Below are positions 34,643-43,560 of a stretch of DNA of 64,000 bases, piece after piece. Source of the stretch: Mesobacterium pallidum (lineage in GTDB: Bacteria > Pseudomonadota > Alphaproteobacteria > Rhodobacterales > Rhodobacteraceae). Position 1 is the first letter of the stretch, and each line of letters begins with the position of its first letter. The notes under the pieces were generated by a model. It was not told the DNA's origin and searched no databases. It saw only the letters and a program-made list of their open reading frames with translations. The translations under genes and the position numbers were made by a program. The DNA lies in contig NZ_JAIMID010000005.1 in NCBI RefSeq assembly GCF_019966535.1, forward strand, positions 186,001-250,000, given 5' to 3'.

Positions 34643-35625
34643 CGACACAGACCCAGGACAGCCTGATCGAGGTGCGCGACCTCGAGGTGCATTTCAACGT
34701 GGGCAGCGGCACGCTGGGCTCGGGCAATGCCCGGCGGCTGCGCGCCGTGGACGGCGTGACCTTCGACATCCTGCGCGGCGAGACGCTGGGGCTGGTGGGC
34801 GAGAGCGGCTGCGGCAAATCCACCGTCGGCCGGGCCCTGCTGCGCCTGACCGACCCGACGGCGGGCCGGGTGCTGTTCGATGGGCAGGACATGGGCCGCC
34901 TTGGCCGCACCGCGCTGCGCAAGATGCGGCGGCACATGCAGATGGTCTACCAGGACCCCTATGCCTCGCTCAATCCGCGCATGACCATCGGCGACATCGT
35001 GGGCGAGCCGCTGACCGTCCACGGCATCGCAAAGGGCGCAGAGCGGGAGCGGCGCGTGGCCGACCTGCTCGAGCTTGTGGGCCTCGATGCCAGCGCCATG
35101 ACCCGCTATCCGCACGAGTTCTCGGGCGGGCAGCGCCAGCGCGTCGGCATCGCCCGTGCCCTCGCGGTCGAGCCGGATTTCTTCGTGCTCGACGAATCCA
35201 TCTCGGCGCTCGACGTGTCGATCCAGGCGCAGATCATCAACCTTCTCAAGCGGTTGCAGCGCGAACGGGAGCTGACGTACCTCTTCATCTCGCACGACAT
35301 GGCCGTGGTGCGGCACATGTCGGACCGGGTCGCGGTGATGTACCTGGGCGCGATCGTGGAACTCGCGGACAGCCGCCGCATCTACGAGGCGCCGCGCCAT
35401 CCCTATACCAAGGCGCTGCTCAAGGCCGTGCCCGTGCCGCGTGTCGAAGGTGGCAAGAAAGCCACCATCGAAGGCATCAAGGGAGAACTGTCCAGCCCGC
35501 TCGAGAAGGCCACCGGCTGCCGGTTCCGCAGCCGCTGCCCGCTGGCCGAGGCGCGCTGCCACACCGAGGTGCCGCTGCTGCGCGCCGTGGAAAAGGGGCA
35601 CCTGACGGCCTGCCACCTGGCATGA
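34639..35625 (+). CDS. Dipeptide/oligopeptide-type ABC ATPase (DppF-like)
   Basis: A 328-residue second ATPase. Walker A GESGCGKST, Q-loop MVYQDPYASLNPRM, signature FSGGQRQR, Walker B FFVLDESISALDV (Ser-Ile replaces the usual Pro-Thr but the catalytic Glu is kept), switch His in FISHDMAVV. The C-terminus has the CRFRSRCPLAEARC cysteine motif. It overlaps the DppD-like gene by four bases and ends the operon that starts at 27872. Confidence 0.94.
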   Translation: MTTQTQDSLIEVRDLEVHFNVGSGTLGSGNARRLRAVDGVTFDILRGETLGLVGESGCGKSTVGRALLRLTDPTAGRVLFDGQDMGRLGRTALRKMRRHMQMVYQDPYASLNPRMTIGDIVGEPLTVHGIAKGAERERRVADLLELVGLDASAMTRYPHEFSGGQRQRVGIARALAVEPDFFVLDESISALDVSIQAQIINLLKRLQRERELTYLFISHDMAVVRHMSDRVAVMYLGAIVELADSRRIYEAPRHPYTKALLKAVPVPRVEGGKKATIEGIKGELSSPLEKATGCRFRSRCPLAEARCHTEVPLLRAVEKGHLTACHLA

Positions 35626-35657
35626 CCGTCCAGGGCCCCCGCCCCGGTCCGCACGGC

Positions 35658-36452
35658 CTAGATCAGCGCGCGGGAAATGTCCTTGGCGGCTTGGCTCATC
35701 TCGGGGAAGACGGTCGACATGACGTCTTCCATCGTCTTGACGCCGACGTAGGTATAGGTCGCGAAACAGCCCTGCACCGCGCCTTCCTTGTCAAAGACCG
35801 GCACGGCCAGCGACCGGATGCCGGTCTGCATTTCCTGGTCGACGATGGCATAGCCCTGCTCGGCGATGCGCCCCAGTTCGGCTTTCAGCGCCTCCATGGT
35901 CTTGAGGCTTCGTTCGTTCTGCGGCGTCAGCGTCATGCCCGCCAGCACCGCATCGCGCACCTCGGGGTCCGACATCGCCAGGATGCAGCGCCCGGACGAG
36001 GAGAACGTCAGACCAAAGCGCCGACCCACCGACAGCGCCGGCGAATCGAAGGCATCGGTATTCGCCGCCGCCAGGTGGATCACATGCTGATGGTCCCGGA
36101 TCGCCAGCGCCACCGGGTAGCCGGTCTTGTCGCGGATGCGGTTCAGGTAGAACTGCGCCTTCTCGTTCAGCGGGATCGAGGCAAGGTAGGAATAGCCCAG
36201 GTCCATCACCTTGGGCATCAGCCGGAACAGCCGGCCGGTCTGCTCGACGAACCCCAGCTCGGCCAGGGTCAGCAGGTAGCGGCGGGCGCCGGCCCGGTCC
36301 ATGCCGGTCTTCTCGGCCACCTGGGTCAGCGTCATCTCGGGGTCGATCCGGTCGAAGGCCTGGATGATGTTCAACCCATGGACCAGAGAGCCGACCAGGG
36401 TCTTCGGCTTCTTGTCGCTTTCGGCGTCGTCGAGTGTTGCGGCCTTGGTCAA
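35658..36452 (-). CDS. IclR-family transcriptional regulator
   Basis: A regulator of about 264 residues. The N-terminal winged helix covers VHGLNIIQAFDRIDPEMTLT and TGMDRAGARRYLLTLAELGF; the C-terminal GAF-like effector domain includes FSSSGRCILA and RSLAVPVFDKEGAVQGC. Start taken at TTG 36450-36452 with GGGGG seven bases upstream; another TTG 22 codons earlier is possible. It is divergent from the carbamate kinase gene, and the palindrome between them recurs at two other promoters of the region, so it is the likely common regulator. Confidence 0.9.
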   Translation of the reverse strand: MTKAATLDDAESDKKPKTLVGSLVHGLNIIQAFDRIDPEMTLTQVAEKTGMDRAGARRYLLTLAELGFVEQTGRLFRLMPKVMDLGYSYLASIPLNEKAQFYLNRIRDKTGYPVALAIRDHQHVIHLAAANTDAFDSPALSVGRRFGLTFSSSGRCILAMSDPEVRDAVLAGMTLTPQNERSLKTMEALKAELGRIAEQGYAIVDQEMQTGIRSLAVPVFDKEGAVQGCFATYTYVGVKTMEDVMSTVFPEMSQAAKDISRALI

Positions 36453-36533
36453 TATCGGTCCCCCGGTTTTCTGAAATCGTGTGGTCGCGGCGCGACCATC
36501 CGTACCATAACAACCCAATCAAGAAAAACTAGT

Positions 36534-36556
36534 GTGCATAATGTGAACATTTGCAC
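36534..36556. promoter_or_regulatory. IclR-type operator, copy 2 (best copy)
   Basis: Core AATGTGAACATT (36540-36551) is an exact dyad apart from its central pair. The symmetry extends outward to GTGCA on the left and TGCAC on the right, giving a 23-base near-palindrome. It lies between the divergent IclR and carbamate kinase genes, 34 bases before the latter's ATG, where it can control both. Confidence 0.75.
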
Positions 36557-36589
36557 CTGCGGCATGAAAAACCGCGTCGGAGATCAGGA

Positions 36590-37507
36590 ATGAAGCTACT
36601 TGTAGCCCTTGGCGGCAATGCATTGTTGCAGCGCGGCGAACCCTTGTCCACCGAGACGCAGCTGACCCATGCCCGCGAGGCGGCCCGCGTGCTGGAAAGT
36701 GCGGCGCGCGAGCATCAGCTGATCCTGACCCATGGCAACGGCCCGCAGGTCGGGCTGCTGGCGATGCAGGCCCAGGCCTTTGCCGGGGCGGTGCCCTATG
36801 CCTTCGACATGATGACCGCCGCGACCGAGGGCATGATCGGCTACATGCTGGAACAGGAGTTGGGCAACCGGCTGGGCTATGACGTGCCGGTGGCGACGAT
36901 CCTCACGCGGGTCGAGGTCGACCCGGACGATCCCGAGTTCTTGGCGCCCAGCAAGTTCGTCGGCCCCGGGTTCGATGCGGCAGAGGCCGAGCGGCTGCGC
37001 GCCGCCCATGGCTGGACCTTCCGGCAGGACGGCAGCGCCTGGCGGCGTGTCGTGCCCTCGCCGCAGCCGCGCCGGGTGCTGTGGCACCGCCCGATCCGCT
37101 GGCTGCTCGAGCAGGGCTCGGTGGTGATCTGTTCGGGGGGCGGCGGCATTCCCGTGGCCGAAGATGGCACCGGCGGGATGCGCGGCGTCGATTCGGTGAT
37201 CGACAAGGATCGCGCCTCGAGCCTGCTGGCCACGCGCATTCCGGTCGACCTGTTCGTCATCGCAACCGATGTGCCGGGCGTCTATGCCGATTACGGCACG
37301 CCCGAGCAGCGGTTGATTTCCGAATTGCCGGCCGAGGCTGATGACGACTACGCCCGCGGCTCCATGGGCCCCAAGGTCGAGGCGGCCCGCGCCTTTGCCC
37401 GCGCCACCGGCAAGCCCGCCGTCATCGGGGCGCTTGACCAGATCGACGCGATCATCGCCGGCCGGGCCGGGACGCGGATCGTGCCGGGCGGGCCATGCGC
37501 CGCCTGA
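36590..37507 (+). CDS. Carbamate kinase
   Basis: A 305-residue amino-acid-kinase-fold enzyme that converts carbamoyl phosphate plus ADP to ATP, CO2 and ammonia. Signatures: LVALGGNALLQRGE, LTHGNGPQVGLLA, ICSGGGGIPV and the SMGPKVEAA segment. The FdrA/YlbE/DUF2877 neighbours make it the likely energy-recovering partner of an oxamate-type carbamoyltransferase, comparable to the catabolic carbamate kinase of the E. coli allantoin locus rather than the arginine deiminase one. GGAG lies 7 bases before the ATG. It overlaps the DUF2877 gene by 13 bases. Confidence 0.93.
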   Translation: MKLLVALGGNALLQRGEPLSTETQLTHAREAARVLESAAREHQLILTHGNGPQVGLLAMQAQAFAGAVPYAFDMMTAATEGMIGYMLEQELGNRLGYDVPVATILTRVEVDPDDPEFLAPSKFVGPGFDAAEAERLRAAHGWTFRQDGSAWRRVVPSPQPRRVLWHRPIRWLLEQGSVVICSGGGGIPVAEDGTGGMRGVDSVIDKDRASSLLATRIPVDLFVIATDVPGVYADYGTPEQRLISELPAEADDDYARGSMGPKVEAARAFARATGKPAVIGALDQIDAIIAGRAGTRIVPGGPCAA

Positions 37508-38277
37508 TCGCGCATCAGGCCGGGACACTGGCCCTGCAGGCGCTGGATGTCGGCACGTTGCGCGCGCGGGTGGTCGCGGTCTTTCCGCGACATGTCTACC
37601 TGGACACAAGCGCCGGGCTGCTGATCGTCACCCCGGGGGATGAGCCGCCGGGGCCGCTGAACCTGTCGTTTGACGATTGGCCAAGCCTCAACGTCGGTGA
37701 CGATGTGGCGCTGGAGGCGGGCGCGGCGCGGCATTGGCCTTCGTCCCTGCCCCGCCGCGATCTGTCTGCCCTTTGGCTGGATGGGCTGGAGGCGCAGGCC
37801 CGGGCAATCCCGCACGCCTCCGCCCCCCTGAGTTCCATACTGGAGCGCAGGGATTTGCCGGGCGGTCAAAAGCTGGCCGAGGGCCTGCGGAAAGCGGACC
37901 CCGTCGCCGCAGGCCAAGGGGCGCGGGCACTGGCCGGGCTGGGGCCGGGGCTGACGCCGGCCGGGGATGACGTGCTTTGCGGGGTGCTGCTGGCGCTGTA
38001 TGTGACTCAGCGGGCAACCGCGCTGTGCCCGGAAATCGTGGCGGCGAGCGAGGGCATGACCACCGCGCTGTCCTATGCCTTTATTCGCGCCGCCGGTCTG
38101 GGCCATGCTGGAGCGGCGTGGCACGACCTATTGGTGGGGGCCGAGGCCCCGCACGCCGAAGACACCGCCGCCGTCATGGCCCATGGCCACAGCTCGGGCG
38201 CGGATACGCTGGCCGGATTCCTTTGGGCCGCGCGGCTTACCGCGCCAGACGCCGCAGCGGATCGGCCAGCAGGCTGA
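37495..38277 (+). CDS. DUF2877 family protein (YlbF/AllH-like)
   Basis: A 260-residue DUF2877 protein, the family of E. coli YlbF (AllH), third subunit of oxamate carbamoyltransferase. The diagnostic block GLGPGLTPAGDDVLCGVLLA is at about residues 143-162, and GHSSGADTLAGFLWA lies near the end. It starts inside the carbamate kinase gene, so it is coupled to it. Its 3' end overlaps the convergent amidohydrolase gene by 41 bases, unusual for two complete genes. Confidence 0.87.
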   Translation: MRRLIAHQAGTLALQALDVGTLRARVVAVFPRHVYLDTSAGLLIVTPGDEPPGPLNLSFDDWPSLNVGDDVALEAGAARHWPSSLPRRDLSALWLDGLEAQARAIPHASAPLSSILERRDLPGGQKLAEGLRKADPVAAGQGARALAGLGPGLTPAGDDVLCGVLLALYVTQRATALCPEIVAASEGMTTALSYAFIRAAGLGHAGAAWHDLLVGAEAPHAEDTAAVMAHGHSSGADTLAGFLWAARLTAPDAAADRPAG

Positions 38278-39667
38278 GCCGCGCATCGGGTGCCGCGCCG
38301 CCATCTGGCAATGCGTCCAGCAGCGTCGCCTCGAGGCGGCCTGCGTCCAGCGTGGCGTGACGCCCGCCGCTCAGCACTTCGACGCCATCGACAAAGACAT
38401 GGGCCAGCCCCTCGGCGCGGCCATAATGCAGCACCCGGTCGATGGCGCGCGCGGGGCTGTCCATGCCGGGCGCGGGCCGGTCCCTGCGGTCCAACAACAG
38501 CAGATCGCCCCGCATGCCCGGCGCCAGCGCACCGAGGTCGCGGCGGCCGATGGCGGCAGCGGCCTGCGTCGTCACCATCGCCAGCACCTCGCGGGCGGAC
38601 AGCGTGCCATGCAGCCGATGCGCCAGCCGCATCTCGGCGAACATGTCGGTCGTGTCATCGAGCCCCATGCTGTCAAGCCCGAGCGCCACGACCACCCCGG
38701 CATCCAGCAGGGCACGCACCGGCGCGACACCGCTGCGCAGCCGCAGGTTCGAGCTGGGGTTCGTGACCACGGCGACACCAAGCCGAGCCAGCCGCGCGAT
38801 GTCGTCGGGCGTCAGGTGCACGCCGTGGGCCAGGCTCTGCGCCGCGCCCTCCGCGAAATAGCCCATGCCTTCGAGCCACGACAGGATCGACCCGCCGGGC
38901 CGCCCGGCGCTGTCGCGCCCCTGAAGACGGCTTTCCAGCAGGTGCATCTGACCCGACAGCCCCAGCGCGCGGGCGGTGGCGGCGACATGGCGCAGCTCGG
39001 CCTCGCTGCTCCAATGGCCGGAAATCGGGCCCGCCATCATCCATGTCTCGCCAATTCTCTCGCCACTGGCCTCTGCCAGCAGCGCAGCCCATGCGGCATC
39101 GTCGAACGGCACCCGGCCCGCCTGCTTGGCTGCGATTTCTTCGGCCAGCGGGCCGGGCAGCTCCTGCGCCACCAGCCGCATCAGATCGGCCGAGGCGGGG
39201 CGGTCCATCGCGCTCAGCACCACCGCCGCGCGTTGCCCGGCATCGGCATGGCCCTGCCGCACCGCACGCAGCGCCGCGGCGTCGTTCCGGGGGTGGTAAT
39301 AGCTGTTGACCGTCGTCGTGATGCCGGACCCAAGCTGGCGCAGCGCCGACAGCGCGGTGTCCGTCCGCGCGTCGATCATCGGCAGGCGCGACAGGTTCAG
39401 GATCCACGGCTCGAGCAAGTCATCGTCGATGCCAAGGCTCTGCGGCGACAGGCCCCGCCCGTGGTCATGGGCGTTGATGAAGCCCGGCAGGGCGATCATC
39501 TCGGGCCCGCCGGTGACCGGCAGGTCGGGCGCTTCAGCCCGCACTGCGTCCCATGGCCCGACACGGGCAATGATCCCGCCCCGCACCAACACGCCGCCAT
39601 CCACGATGGGATCGCTTGCCGCGTCCGGGATCACCACCCCGGCGCGCACAAGGAGGGTGCCCTCCAT
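38237..39667 (-). CDS. Amidohydrolase-superfamily deaminase/hydrolase
   Basis: A 476-residue metal-dependent hydrolase related to cytosine deaminase, guanine deaminase and atrazine-type chlorohydrolases. The first metal motif is NAHDHGRG (HxH), a further His is in QMHLLES, another in HGVHLTPDD, and the terminal metal Asp is probably that of LGLDSMGLDD. The C-terminal LAPGMRGDLLLLDRR belongs to the composite beta-sandwich. It is the last gene of the minus-strand permease operon (3 bases after the DppC-like gene) and probably acts on the imported compound. Confidence 0.88.
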   Translation of the reverse strand: MEGTLLVRAGVVIPDAASDPIVDGGVLVRGGIIARVGPWDAVRAEAPDLPVTGGPEMIALPGFINAHDHGRGLSPQSLGIDDDLLEPWILNLSRLPMIDARTDTALSALRQLGSGITTTVNSYYHPRNDAAALRAVRQGHADAGQRAAVVLSAMDRPASADLMRLVAQELPGPLAEEIAAKQAGRVPFDDAAWAALLAEASGERIGETWMMAGPISGHWSSEAELRHVAATARALGLSGQMHLLESRLQGRDSAGRPGGSILSWLEGMGYFAEGAAQSLAHGVHLTPDDIARLARLGVAVVTNPSSNLRLRSGVAPVRALLDAGVVVALGLDSMGLDDTTDMFAEMRLAHRLHGTLSAREVLAMVTTQAAAAIGRRDLGALAPGMRGDLLLLDRRDRPAPGMDSPARAIDRVLHYGRAEGLAHVFVDGVEVLSGGRHATLDAGRLEATLLDALPDGGAAPDARLSLLADPLRRLAR

Positions 39668-39670
39668 GGC

Positions 39671-40501
39671 CTAGACCTTCAGCTTGGGGTCGAGGATGTC
39701 GCGGATCGCGTCGCCCAGCAGGTTCGACGCGAGCACCGTGAAGAGGATCGCGATGCCCGGGAAAATCGCCGCCCAGGGCGCATCCCACATCACGTTCCGC
39801 CCGTCCGACAGCATCGCGCCCCATTCCGCCGCCGGCGGTGCCGCGCCGAGGCCGAGGAAACTGAGCCCCGTGGCCGACAGCAGCGCCCAGCCGTAGGACA
39901 TCGAGGCCAGCACGATGATCGGCGGGAAGGCATTGGGCAGGATGTGGCGGAAGATGATCCGCGCATCCGACGCCCCGGTCGACCGGGCAGCGTCCACGTA
40001 GACCTGCTGCTTGATCGCCAGCACCGACCCGCGGCTGACCCGCGCGAATTCGGTGATCCCGCCGACTCCGACGGCGATGATCACGTTGACCAGCCCGGTG
40101 CCCAGCACGGCCACGATGGACATGGCCAGCAGGATGCCGGGAAAGGCCATCATCACGTCGATCAAGCGCATCACGATATTGTCGAAGCGCCCGCCGTAGA
40201 ACCCGGACAGCAGGCCGATGGTGCAGCCGATCGTGACCGAGATGGCGACGGCGAAGAGCCCGATCACCAGCGACACCCGCCCGCCGATCAGCACGCGGGC
40301 AAAGATGTCGCGGCCCGCAAGGTCGGTGCCCATCAGGTGGTCGCCCCCGGGCGGCAGCATCGACTCGAGGATCTTGGTCTCGTAGGGGTCCTGCGGCGCG
40401 ATCACCGGGGCAAAGATCGCCAGCATGGCCATGATGAACAGCGTCAGCAGGGCAAAGCGGGCGGTACGGTGCCGGTAACAGGCCTTGGCAAACGTCAGCA
40501 T
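39671..40501 (-). CDS. Dipeptide-type ABC permease (DppC-like)
   Basis: A 276-residue inner-membrane protein with an N-terminal helix (ALLTLFIMAMLAIFAPVIA) and the DppC pattern HLMGTDLAGRDIFARVLIGG. The EAA-type loop is AARSTGASDARIIFRHILPN. It pairs with the DppB-like gene 12 bases upstream. The corresponding ATPases are not adjacent but lie at 33.6-35.6 kb under the same putative regulator. Confidence 0.93.
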   Translation of the reverse strand: MLTFAKACYRHRTARFALLTLFIMAMLAIFAPVIAPQDPYETKILESMLPPGGDHLMGTDLAGRDIFARVLIGGRVSLVIGLFAVAISVTIGCTIGLLSGFYGGRFDNIVMRLIDVMMAFPGILLAMSIVAVLGTGLVNVIIAVGVGGITEFARVSRGSVLAIKQQVYVDAARSTGASDARIIFRHILPNAFPPIIVLASMSYGWALLSATGLSFLGLGAAPPAAEWGAMLSDGRNVMWDAPWAAIFPGIAILFTVLASNLLGDAIRDILDPKLKV

Positions 40502-40513
40502 TCCGATCCTGTC

Positions 40514-41437
40514 TCAGTCAAAAGTGATCTTGGGGTCGATCAGCGCGTAGAGCACGTCGACCACGATGTTCAGCACCACGTAGAACAGGGCGGTGAACAG
40601 AACGGCCCCCTGAACCACGGGAAAATCGCTCGAGTTGATGGCATCGACCATCACCGTGCCCAGCCCCCTGCGGCTGAAGGCGGCCTCGATGAAGAAGGCG
40701 CCGGAAAAGAGCCAGCCGAATTGCAGACCGATCATGGTCACGACCGGCACCAGCGCATTGGGCAGCGCATGGCGGAACAGGATCACCGTTTCCGACTTGC
40801 CCTGCGCGCGGGCCGTCAGGATGTAGTCCTGCTTGAGCGCCTCGAGGATGTTGGTCCGGGTCGACCGCGCCACGGTCGAGATCGCGCCCAGCGACAGCGC
40901 CGCCACCGGCAGGATCAGCGCCTCGGGAGAGCCCTGGCCCGCCGCCGGCAGCCATCCCAGTTGCACGGCGAAAAGCATGACCAGCATCAGCCCGATCCAG
41001 AACGCGGGCACCGAGACCGACACGGCGGTAAAGCCCATCACGACCCGGTCCAGCCAGGAATTTCGAAAGACCCCGGCCACCGCGCCCATGACGATCCCCA
41101 CCGGGATCGCCACCAGCATCGCCAGCCCCGACAGGGTCAGCGTGGCGGGCAGGTTGTCCATGATCGTGTCGATCACCGGCGTGCTCGACACGATCGAGCG
41201 GCCGAAATCGCCGGTCAGTACCCGCCCGACATAGGACAGGTATTGCTGCCACAGCGGCAGGTTCAGCCCCAGCTGTTCGCGCAGCTGCGCCACCTGTTCG
41301 GCCGTCGCGCCCGAGCGCGCCAGCATCACCGTCACCGGGTCGCCCGGCAAGAGGTTGAGGATCACGAAAGACAATGTGACCACCCCGAAGATAACCGGGA
41401 TGGCCGACATGATGCGTTGCGTCAGGAACCTGAGCAC
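40514..41437 (-). CDS. Dipeptide-type ABC permease (DppB-like)
   Basis: A 307-residue permease with the DppB signature at its N-terminus (RIMSAIPVIFGVVTLSFVIL, then LLPGDPV). The cytoplasmic loop ARAQGKSETVILFRHALPNA matches the EAA region. Six hydrophobic segments are expected. It follows the binding-protein gene by 12 bases and precedes dppC-like by 12 bases. Confidence 0.93.
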   Translation of the reverse strand: MLRFLTQRIMSAIPVIFGVVTLSFVILNLLPGDPVTVMLARSGATAEQVAQLREQLGLNLPLWQQYLSYVGRVLTGDFGRSIVSSTPVIDTIMDNLPATLTLSGLAMLVAIPVGIVMGAVAGVFRNSWLDRVVMGFTAVSVSVPAFWIGLMLVMLFAVQLGWLPAAGQGSPEALILPVAALSLGAISTVARSTRTNILEALKQDYILTARAQGKSETVILFRHALPNALVPVVTMIGLQFGWLFSGAFFIEAAFSRRGLGTVMVDAINSSDFPVVQGAVLFTALFYVVLNIVVDVLYALIDPKITFD

Positions 41438-41449
41438 CTTGATCTTCCG

Positions 41450-43048
41450 TCAGAGTTTCACGTCGTAGACCGCGGGGGTCAGACCGGTGACGCCAAAGTC
41501 CAGCGCCTCGGCGACAGAGGCGCGCGCCCCGATGGCGATGGCGTAATCGTAGATCGGCAGGATCACCGCCTGGTCCATGATCATCGTCTGTGCGTCCTGG
41601 TATAGTTTCAGCCGCTCGTCGGGGTCGCTGGCCGCCTGGGCCGCCAGCAGCAGCTGGTCCAGCTCGGCGCTGCGCAGCTTGGCGAAGTTATATCCGGCAT
41701 CGGCGTTTTCCGACAGGAAATACGGCATCAGCGAATCCGAGGCGGCAAAGCCCGACCCGCCGGTGAACAGCATGTTGTGCGTGCCGTTCTTGCCCGCCTC
41801 GAGGCTGACGGCCCAGGCCATCATCTCGAGCTCGACCGCGACGCCGATCTTCTGCAGCTCGGACTGCACGTAGACCGAGAACGGCTCGGACGAGCCCCAG
41901 CCGGCCATCTGCATCTTGATCGTCAGCGGCACACCGTCCTTGACGCGGATGCCGTCCGCGCCGGGGGTCCAGCCGGCCTCGTCCAGCAGCTTGGCGGCCG
42001 CTTCGGGGTCATAGGGATACATGCCACTGACACTGGGGGCGTATTCGGGCGTGACCGCGGCCAGCGGCCCCTGGGCACGCGGGGCGATGCCGCGCATGAT
42101 CGCCTCGACGGCGGCGTTCATGTCGACGCCCATCATGATCGCGCGGCGCACGTTGATGTCGTCGGTGGGCGCCAGTTCGGTGTTGAGGAACCAGTAAGTC
42201 GGCTGGCCCGACAGGTGGGTGATCAGCACTTCGTATTCGTCCGACCGCTCGACCCGGCCAAGGCTGGTGGGCAGCAGGTCGAACACCACGTCAAAATCGC
42301 CCGCCATCAGCGCGACCGAACGGCTGGCCGGTTCCGGCAGGAAGCGCCATTCGATGGTCTCCATCATCGCCGGGCCGTCATGGCTGTAGATCGCGGGCGC
42401 CCAGTCGTAATCGGGGTTGCGCGTCAGGGTGTAGTGATCGTTGACCTCGTATTCGGTCATCATGAACGGGCCGGTGCCGGCCTGGTGCATGTGATATTCC
42501 TCACCGTATTCCTCGGACGCCTTGGGCGAAACCATGCCGGTGTAGGTGAGCGACAGGTTGAACAGCAGACCGCCATTGGGCTGCGCCATGATCATGCGCA
42601 CCACGTTGGGCGACACCACCTCGACCGAGGCGACATCCGACACCAGCGACGCGGCCTTCTGCGACTGGGGCCCCAGCGCCTTGATCCGCTCGATGTTGTA
42701 CTTGACCGCTTCGGCGTCGAAGGGCGTGCCGTCGTGGAAGGTGACGCCGTCGCGCAGCGTGAATTCATAGCTCATCGCGTCATCGGACACGGTCCAGCTT
42801 GTCGCGAGGCCCGGAACGATGTTGCCGTCATTGTCCTGGAAGACCAGCGTGTCGTACATGGCCGACAGGATCATCAGAACTTCCCAGGCGACGTCGACAT
42901 GCGGATCAAGTCGCGACTTGGCCTTGGTGCCCGCCATCTTGAGCACGGTGGCCCCGGCGCCCTGCGCCGCGACCTTCTGGGCGAACGCGGTCAGAAGAAC
43001 GCTGCTGAGGCCCGACGCAAGGACGGACCGACGAGTGAGATGTGCCAT
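41450..43048 (-). CDS. Family-5 ABC substrate-binding protein with export signal
   Basis: A 532-residue DppA-type binding protein. The N-terminus HLTRRSVLASGLSSVLLTAF is a Tat-like twin-arginine signal, with cleavage near AAQGAG. The family pattern LRDGVTFHDGTPFDAEAVKY is clear. First gene of the minus-strand operon with both permeases and the amidohydrolase. The IclR-type palindrome lies 45 bases upstream. It is homologous to the signal-less protein at 27872, so the regulon contains two family-5 binding proteins but one transporter. Confidence 0.93.
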   Translation of the reverse strand: MAHLTRRSVLASGLSSVLLTAFAQKVAAQGAGATVLKMAGTKAKSRLDPHVDVAWEVLMILSAMYDTLVFQDNDGNIVPGLATSWTVSDDAMSYEFTLRDGVTFHDGTPFDAEAVKYNIERIKALGPQSQKAASLVSDVASVEVVSPNVVRMIMAQPNGGLLFNLSLTYTGMVSPKASEEYGEEYHMHQAGTGPFMMTEYEVNDHYTLTRNPDYDWAPAIYSHDGPAMMETIEWRFLPEPASRSVALMAGDFDVVFDLLPTSLGRVERSDEYEVLITHLSGQPTYWFLNTELAPTDDINVRRAIMMGVDMNAAVEAIMRGIAPRAQGPLAAVTPEYAPSVSGMYPYDPEAAAKLLDEAGWTPGADGIRVKDGVPLTIKMQMAGWGSSEPFSVYVQSELQKIGVAVELEMMAWAVSLEAGKNGTHNMLFTGGSGFAASDSLMPYFLSENADAGYNFAKLRSAELDQLLLAAQAASDPDERLKLYQDAQTMIMDQAVILPIYDYAIAIGARASVAEALDFGVTGLTPAVYDVKL

Positions 43049-43092
43049 GGAATTCCCCGTTGAAGATTTGGTTCATTGACACCAAAGTTGCT

Positions 43093-43104
43093 AATGTGAA
43101 CATT
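43093..43104. promoter_or_regulatory. IclR-type operator, copy 3
   Basis: AATGTGAACATT, identical to the core of copy 2. It sits 45 bases before the binding-protein gene (minus strand) and 54 bases before the GlcG-like gene (plus strand), in their divergent promoter. Confidence 0.72.
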
Positions 43105-43158
43105 TGTTGTCAATGAGAACGTTACTCGGACCCTCCTCCAAACTCCAGGAATCTGTGC

Positions 43159-43560
43159 ATGAGCCTAACTTTTGACCAATCGCAAACCGCCCTTTCGGCG
43201 GCGATGGAGCGTGCCAAAGCGCTTGATATCGCCGTCTGCATTGCCGTGATGGATGCCGGCGGGCGGCTGATGGCCTTTGCCCGCATGGACGGGTCGAACT
43301 GGGCCAGCATCCACGGCGCGCAGGGCAAGGCGCTAACCTCGGCCGCGACGCGCAGCCCCAGCGGGGCGATTCCGCCCGAGTCGGTGGTCATGTCCCGCAT
43401 CGCCGAGCTGGAAGGCGGCAACATGATCTATGCGCGCGGCGCGGTACCGCTGATCAAGGACGGCGCGCTGCTGGGCGCGGTGGGAGTCGGCGGCGCTTCG
43501 GCCGATCTCGACGAAGATTGCGCGCGGGCGGCCGCGGCGGCTCTGGGATGTGATGGCTGA
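43159..43560 (+). CDS. GlcG/HbpS family protein (heme-binding/DUF336)
   Basis: A 133-residue small protein of the GlcG/HbpS family. Recognisable parts are IAVCIAVMDAGGRLMAFARMDG and the glycine-rich GALLGAVGVGGASADLDEDCARAAAAAL, here as separate blocks. Members are often encoded in catabolic operons (glycolate, propanediol, aromatic acids); the biochemical role is unclear, with heme binding shown only for some. It shares the third palindrome with the transporter operon and overlaps the following hydrolase gene. Confidence 0.87.
   Translation: MSLTFDQSQTALSAAMERAKALDIAVCIAVMDAGGRLMAFARMDGSNWASIHGAQGKALTSAATRSPSGAIPPESVVMSRIAELEGGNMIYARGAVPLIKDGALLGAVGVGGASADLDEDCARAAAAALGCDG

Noticed and set aside
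38075..41605. A 1176-codon plus-strand frame
   Set aside because: Antisense to the amidohydrolase and both permease genes; the peptide is an implausible His/Gln/Arg-rich chain.
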